Source: Cephalopachus bancanus
Lineage: Eukaryota > Chordata > Mammalia > Primates > Tarsiidae
Direction: 5' to 3'
DNA length: 64,000 bases
NCBI GenBank assembly: GCA_027257055.1
Contig: JAPVLO010000875.1
Location: forward strand, 62,001-126,000
The number at the start of each line of letters is the position of its first letter. The first letter of the stretch is position 1. A program made the position numbers and the translations under genes. The notes under the pieces are model-generated. The model was not told the DNA's origin, made no database searches, and worked only from the letters and a program-made list of their open reading frames with translations. Below are positions 58,508 to 64,000 of the stretch, one piece after another.

Positions 58508-58785
58508 TAAAAAGGAAATGTGGCTAACACTGCCATTCCTAGGCAATTCCTAAAGTATCTATAGAAAAATACTTTAAATGTATTATTCCTTTTGATAACT
58601 ATTTGGTATAACATTATAGCTAATATGTTATAAAATACATTTTGGATATATAAAGAAAAAACATTTTTGATTTATTTTCCTCAATTTTTTTGTTTATCAC
58701 CATTTTAATTTCATAATGTGCAAACAGATTATAAATAGAAACACAATTATTCACCCTTTCTTTATTGCATATCCTTTACAGTGGT

Positions 58786-59205
58786 ACCTCACTGTTTCTC
58801 CCATTAGGATAATCTGGTTTGGCCTCCTGATTTGCTTTGACCCATGGAATGTGGCAGTAGTGACATTTTGTTATTTCCAAGCCTAGGCCTAATAAGAAGC
58901 CTTTGAGCCTCTGCCCTTTCTCTTGGGACTCTACCACAGCCACAGGAACATGCCTGAACTAGCCTTCTGGATGATGTAGAGACGTGTTATTCCAGCCGAG
59001 GCCACTGTAAGCCAGCCAGCCTGCCTCCAGCTAATCTCCAAGCTGATCAGAAATCCATGAAGTTGCCCAGCTGAAACTGGAAGTGCTCAGCTGAGCCCAA
59101 TTTAAATTGATAGCCTGCGGAATTGAGATAATTAAATGGCTATTCTTTAAAGCCACTAAGTTTGGGGTAGTTTATTATGCAGCAAATGCAAGCTGATACA
59201 GACAT
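58786..59205 (+). mobile_element. MLT1-type MaLR LTR
   Basis: Fairly complete order: GCTTTGACCCATGGAATGTG, CCTTTCTCTTGGGACTC, GAACATGCCTGAACTAGCC, TTCTGGATGATGTAGAGACG, CAGCTGAGCCCAATTTAAAT, TGGCTATTCTTTAAAGCCAC, TAAGTTTGGGGTAGTTTATT and GCAAGCTGATACAG at the 3' end. It is a solitary LTR with no coding region. Confidence 0.9.
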
Positions 59206-60971
59206 AAATATTCAAGACAAGGTGCACACAATTTTGATAATGCTGTGATTTTGATAAAAAGTTACAGCAATCTACAAAACTCATTCAGCATTGATTTTAG
59301 TGTAATCCTAAGACAAAGAAAAGACTAGAAATTATTTTGGCAAAAATGAGAAATAAAGATGAAATAGAAGCTTTTAGAGTTTGTAAGCATTGTAACAACA
59401 GATATTATATTTGTTGTTTCTTTATTATTTGCATGTAGACACTAAATACATTAATAGACCTATGATAGTCCTTGTTATTTTATGTACTTGATATATAACA
59501 TGCTTATGTTATTATATGTACTTGATATATAATATGTCTTTTCATGTTTACCATGAAACTCAATTCCGATTCTAAGCGCTGAGTGAATACAATCTAATGT
59601 AGAGATTAAGTATATAGCAGTAAAAGAGCAGGTAAATATGACAGGAAAGGGAAGTCAGCCAATAATGGGTCATTATGAAGCAACCTACCACTGTGGTTGG
59701 ATGGAGCCTATTTCTACTGTAAACAAACATCACATAGTTATCCCAGTGGACATGCAAAGAAAAGGGAATATTTATACATGGACTTCATCAATCACTGAGT
59801 GAGGGATGTTCTTAAGAGCTATTAACTTCCCATCTCTTCTGACCTGCTACCTCACCACAAACCAAACCCCAGAGGCCAAAAAAAGTATAAATTCAGGAGT
59901 TGGCAGTTTAAAGTCCACAGATGTGAACAGAGATGGTAAAGGTGAGCATACACAGATGGGATATTAACTATGCCTGCTACAACTATCATTTTACAGAATC
60001 AATTTAGGGTTTAATTCAACCTATTCAAGTTAAAAAGAAATCAAGCAAACAATTTTCATTGCATCAGGTTCCTGAAATATTTTCTTAACCTTTCAAAAAT
60101 AGTGTAGAATCAGCATGTTTTAATGCAAGTAAATCTATATTCAGCATTGATCTTAGATTTCATATAGAGTTCCCATTACAAATAAAATGCCACTAAATCA
60201 CAGCCTTTGCTTATGAAAAGGCACAGTCAATTTGGATTCTTCATTATATTTTTGTTCCAATAGCATTACTTCAAGTTACTGTTACTTTGTACATTTAATC
60301 AAAGACAGCTTTAATGCTCCTCGTCCCCTAGTCTCTTTCACACAAATCACTACATTATCTTCCTCCTCATTTTTTTTGTCAACTTGAACATGTGCTGTAA
60401 CCAAACTATTTTATCCTCTGAATTAATTGATTTGACTATTATTCTTTTCCTGAAATCGTGACTTCACTGTTATTTTCTGTGGAATTACTTTACAATCCCA
60501 TGATCTCCTCAGGTCACCAGGTTATGGGTATGATGGCAGCAAAGACCCTAGGTATCTAGGAAGATGAATAGTGGGGCTCTTAATAAAAACATATAGTGAG
60601 AAGGGACATGTAGAGAAGAGTGTGATGCTACTACTTTTTGAAATGGTCAAAATAAATGATGCAATTGTGAACCACTTTCTGTATTTCCTAATGCTATACT
60701 ATTACTTTTCACTACAACATGTATTGTATCTGTAATTTTCAACTTTTAATTCAAGAATTTATCCAAAATAAGCCAGATCTACTCATTTTGGGGGTTTTAT
60801 CCATCCATGTGTATGTTTCTCTAATCATGCAAAAGTTGTTTAATACATATATAGTACAAGGTTCCCCCCGTACTGCTTTGTGTCTAATTCTATATCCTCG
60901 TCTTCTGAAAACACTGTTAACATAACCCATAAGGAAAAGTGTTAGCCTTTGCTCAAATAAGCCACGTTGTT
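59206..60971. other. Unassigned DNA with a 34-bp tandem duplication
   Basis: TATGTACTTGATATATAA occurs at 59481-59498 and 59515-59532, an offset of 34. No gene or nameable repeat is otherwise seen. Confidence 0.5.
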
Positions 60972-60981
60972 TGATGTTCTC

Positions 60982-61270
60982 TTTTTTTTTTTGAGTTGGA
61001 GTCTCACTCTGTCGCCCAGACTGGAGTGCAGTGGCCGCTCCCGGCCACCACAGCCTCGACCTGTTGGGCTCCGGCGATCCTTCTGCCTCAGCCTTCCAAG
61101 TAGCTGGAACTACAGGCACGCACTACCACGCCCAGCTAATTTTTTTGATTCATTATAGAGATGAGGTCTCGCCAAGTTGCCCAGGCGGGTCTCGAACCCA
61201 CGGGCTCAGGTAATCCACTCACCTTGGCCTCCCAAGGCGTGGGATTACAGGCTGAGTCACCAAGCATGGC
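60982..61270 (-). mobile_element. Full-length young Alu
   Basis: Exact 10-bp TSDs TGATGTTCTC at 60972-60981 and 61271-61280. The palindrome GTGGCC-GCTCCC-GGCCAC (61031-61048) is perfect. Antisense frames at 60751-61213 are Alu shadows. Confidence 0.96.
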
Positions 61271-61280
61271 TGATGTTCTC

Positions 61281-63661
61281 ATTTTTTATACCACTAAACT
61301 GACTTCTTCACCTGCTGGAATACAACATTCCACATATCTCCATGAATGAATTCTTGCCTTTTGACACCAACGTTAGTCATCATTTTCTTGGCAGCATCTT
61401 TCTGGATATTAAGATGTTGGATAGGTTACTTTATTTTTTTGATCTGTATCATGTTTTTTTTACTTATGTTCTAATAATTACTGTACTAAGTAGTGTTAAT
61501 TCATTCCAATATTGGTTTTTCAACTAGACTTTGAAGTCCCTAAAGGACAAACTGAGATTTATTTTCTTTTAACACCCAGAACCAGGAAACATCTGGCATA
61601 TTAAGATTGCAAAAATTGGAATTAATTATCATTTTATTTGATTCTTTCTTTAGAAACTCTTATGCCTCTATGACTTTCTATATTATAAAATTCACATAGA
61701 AATCTCAACTTAAAAATTGTATTCACCTTTAAAAAAATAATAAAAGGGCATAGAGAACTTTACCTGACACTTCTTTGACATCTTCACCTGCAAATCAAAG
61801 GAAACTTTATCATTCTATTTTTTATAAAACAAACGCTTACTTTTCTCATTTGAACATGCTTTATAATTAGGTACATTTCTGGAACTTGTTCATGTAATAA
61901 ACATGGTCTTTTTTTCTTTGTAAGTTACTACATGACTGCAATTGTATGTAAGTGCTTTGTACTCTATTTTAGTAATTGTGCATGAAAGACAGAATGAATG
62001 AAATATCCAAGGAGGTGCTTAACAATATAATTACAATCATCAACATCATCTTAATTCTCCCTATTTTCTAAATATTGCTTCATTTATACTGTTATTATGA
62101 CTACTTATAAAGGTGAAATAATTTGGTATAGTAGCAGAAACACCAAATGGCAGTCAAGATAACAAAGGTACAATTCAGCATGTGTACTTTGTTATGTATT
62201 CTGAAGTGTATCACTTAACTTCTTAGGCCTTTGATTTTCATAAAAATAAAATAAAAGGACTTCTAAAGATAATCTAGAAGGGTGATTCTAGCTCAAAGTT
62301 ACTTTTGATTTTAAGACAAAATTGCATATTCCTTTGCCTTTCCTGATGACACCAGAGGTCTATATACTGCACCTATAAGTTTTACGTAAATAAAGGAATT
62401 TATGGAATACATATATAAGTATCTATGATCTTAGAAAGAGTCTGAAAAGGCAGAATATTGATTTGTATGCTTATATGAGAAAAGAAAATACCTAGGTGCT
62501 ATGTCAAATAAATGGAAGCCTGAAAGATGATGGCTTTAAATTTAGACTAGACTTATTTATGTTGTGGCCGTGGAGATGTCAATAACACCTTTATTTTAGT
62601 CATTCTTATTGTTAAATCTATGTAAAGTAGAGGGTAGAATCTAGATTAATAAAAACGATGATAATAATAAAGTGAAATCCACAGAGAATGAGAATGTGTG
62701 AGCTGTCAGAAAAGAGAAAAAGAAAAAAACAGATGCTGCTTTTCAAGCACCCATTAATGTGTAATAAGATGAATAATAAAGAGCAAGATTTTTTCATTAG
62801 GAATAGTTACCACACAAGAATTTCATTAAATTACATGAGGTTAGTAAGATCTATGATCATAAGTCTTTCAATTAAGGATACAGCCAACAGAGAAATGCTA
62901 TGAGGGCAATGAGAAATCTAAAGGTGACAAAAGAGATCTCAGCACTTATTTTTGTTTATGCTAGCATTAAAAATAAGAAAACATTTTTAAAATGTTGTTT
63001 TTCTTCCAAGGCTTGCAGTTAGCCATTTCAAACATAATGAAGTAGAAAGATCAGAGAAATTACATTTTAAATCTTAGTAAAATTATAAAAAGATAAAAAA
63101 GACCTTGGAATATAATTTTACTTAACACAAAAATGAATTTGAAGACTGCCCCAAAATTGAAGAATCATGCATTATATTGTAACTTGTTAAAAATAAAGAC
63201 ACCATACAGAATGTTACTGAAATTGTGGAAAATTTTTTGCAAATATTTATTAGTGGATCAATACATATTTCAGTAATATCTGAAAAACTGACAAACCTAA
63301 ATTATACTTTGTCAGTTGACAAGAATTTACTTCAGTACCAAATGTTATTACAAAATAAATTTAAATGTGCAAACTCTATCTTTCAAACTCTAATTTACCT
63401 GATAGTTTACATTACTAGTAAACTATCTAGTCAACTCTTATTTGGAAAACACATCTAATAGAGTTCTTCCTGACTCATTCTGTCATAGTCTCAGCTTGTG
63501 CTAGGCAAATGTGAAGTTATTTTGTACAAGAAATGTCAGTGCAAAGTTTCCTAAGCAAACGCCTTTCTGATGTATCAAAGTCAGTATGTTCTAGCCACAT
63601 GGTGTCACAAATATAATTAACTGTAACTCTGATAAAAATATCAAAATCATTTTTGAGAAAG
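61281..63661. other. Unassigned DNA with a possible L2 relic
   Basis: At 61510-61600, AGACTTTGAAGTCCCTAAAG, GAGATTTATTTTC and CACCCAGAACCAGGAAACAT resemble an L2 3' end. The rest is AT-rich with no gene signal. Confidence 0.45.
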
Positions 63662-63671
63662 TGTGAATTTT

Positions 63672-63962
63672 TTTTTTTTTTTTTGAGTTGGAGTCTCACT
63701 CTGTCACCCAGACTGGAGTGCAGTGGCCGCTCCCAGCCACTGCAGCCTCAACCTACTGGGCTCCAGCGATCCTTCCACCTCAGCCTTCCAAGTAGCTGGA
63801 ACTACAGGCGTGCGCTGCCACGACCGGCTGATTTTTTGATTTATTGTAGAGATGAGATCTCGCCAAGTTGCCCAGGCGGGTCTCAAACCTGCGGGCTCAG
63901 GCAATCCACTCACCTCAACCTCCCAAAGCGCAGGATTACAGGCTGAGCCACCGAGCCTGGCT
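63672..63962 (-). mobile_element. Full-length young Alu
   Basis: Exact TSDs TGTGAATTTT at 63662-63671 and 63968-63977. The palindrome reads GTGGCCGCTCCCAGCCAC. The 97-residue plus frame across it is an Alu shadow. Confidence 0.95.
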
Positions 63963-64000
63963 AAAAATGTGAATTTTAAAACTATAACGATAAGTCAAAG

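Larger units (their letters stand above)
57554..58785. other. Unassigned DNA with one candidate exon and a TATC repeat
   Basis: A splice-acceptor-like site and short frame lie at 57940-58051 (separate entry). A TATC-type repeat is at 58453-58507. No repeat family is otherwise recognised here, so it may be single-copy DNA. Confidence 0.45.

Noticed and set aside
1..64000. A new multi-gene biological system
   Set aside because: No cluster of intact genes exists here; all coding signals are broken retroelement genes or one ORC1 pseudogene.

Overview
This is a mammalian, and more precisely primate, intergenic window. It is AT-rich apart from one CpG-containing L1 5' UTR. It holds dimeric 7SL-derived Alu elements with flanking target-site duplications (TSDs) and many L1 retrotransposons. 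I see no bacterial or viral operon structure. The younger Alus are not the usual monkey/ape or lemur/loris types. Their left arm reads GGCTCAGCCTGTAATCC, their linker is CTACAATAAATCAAAAAATC, and their right arm carries a GTGGCC-loop-GGCCAC palindrome. By elimination I infer a tarsier; this is an inference from repeat types, not a database match.

I find no intact host protein-coding gene. The only recognisable cellular coding sequence is a broken, intron-less, minus-strand copy of the C-terminal part of ORC1 (about 22640-23565). One weak candidate terminal exon lies at 57962-58051. Everything else I can name is transposable-element sequence, microsatellite, or unassigned AT-rich DNA.

Layout. 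0-9 kb: MaLR LTR, MIR, an old antisense L1, a small 5'-inverted L1, and a 2.5-kb antisense L1. 9-22 kb: Alus, MIR, hAT relics, L1 3'-end fragments and microsatellites. 22-27.2 kb: the ORC1 pseudogene, then an hAT (MER5-like) relic split by a 5'-inverted L1 that itself holds two Alus. 27.7-33.6 kb: two Tigger-type DNA transposons (one nested in an old L1), a second old L1, and L2 relics. 34-38.8 kb: hAT relics, Alus, MIR/L2 and a large AT microsatellite. 38.83-46.12 kb: one full-length L1 (5' UTR, ORF1, ORF2, two-part A-tail) inserted into a MaLR LTR with a 14-bp TSD, later hit by two Alus. 46-64 kb: MaLR LTRs, another 5'-inverted L1 with a probable 3' transduction, hAT/MIR/L2 relics and an Alu-rich end.

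The most unusual structure is a 99-bp block that is identical in opposite orientation at 26330-26428 and 33135-33233. The first copy sits exactly at the inversion junction of an L1, as if nearby DNA had been copied in as filler. I found no undescribed defence, metabolic or mobile system. The elements do not work together as a pathway; they are layers of independent insertions, and nesting gives their relative age.
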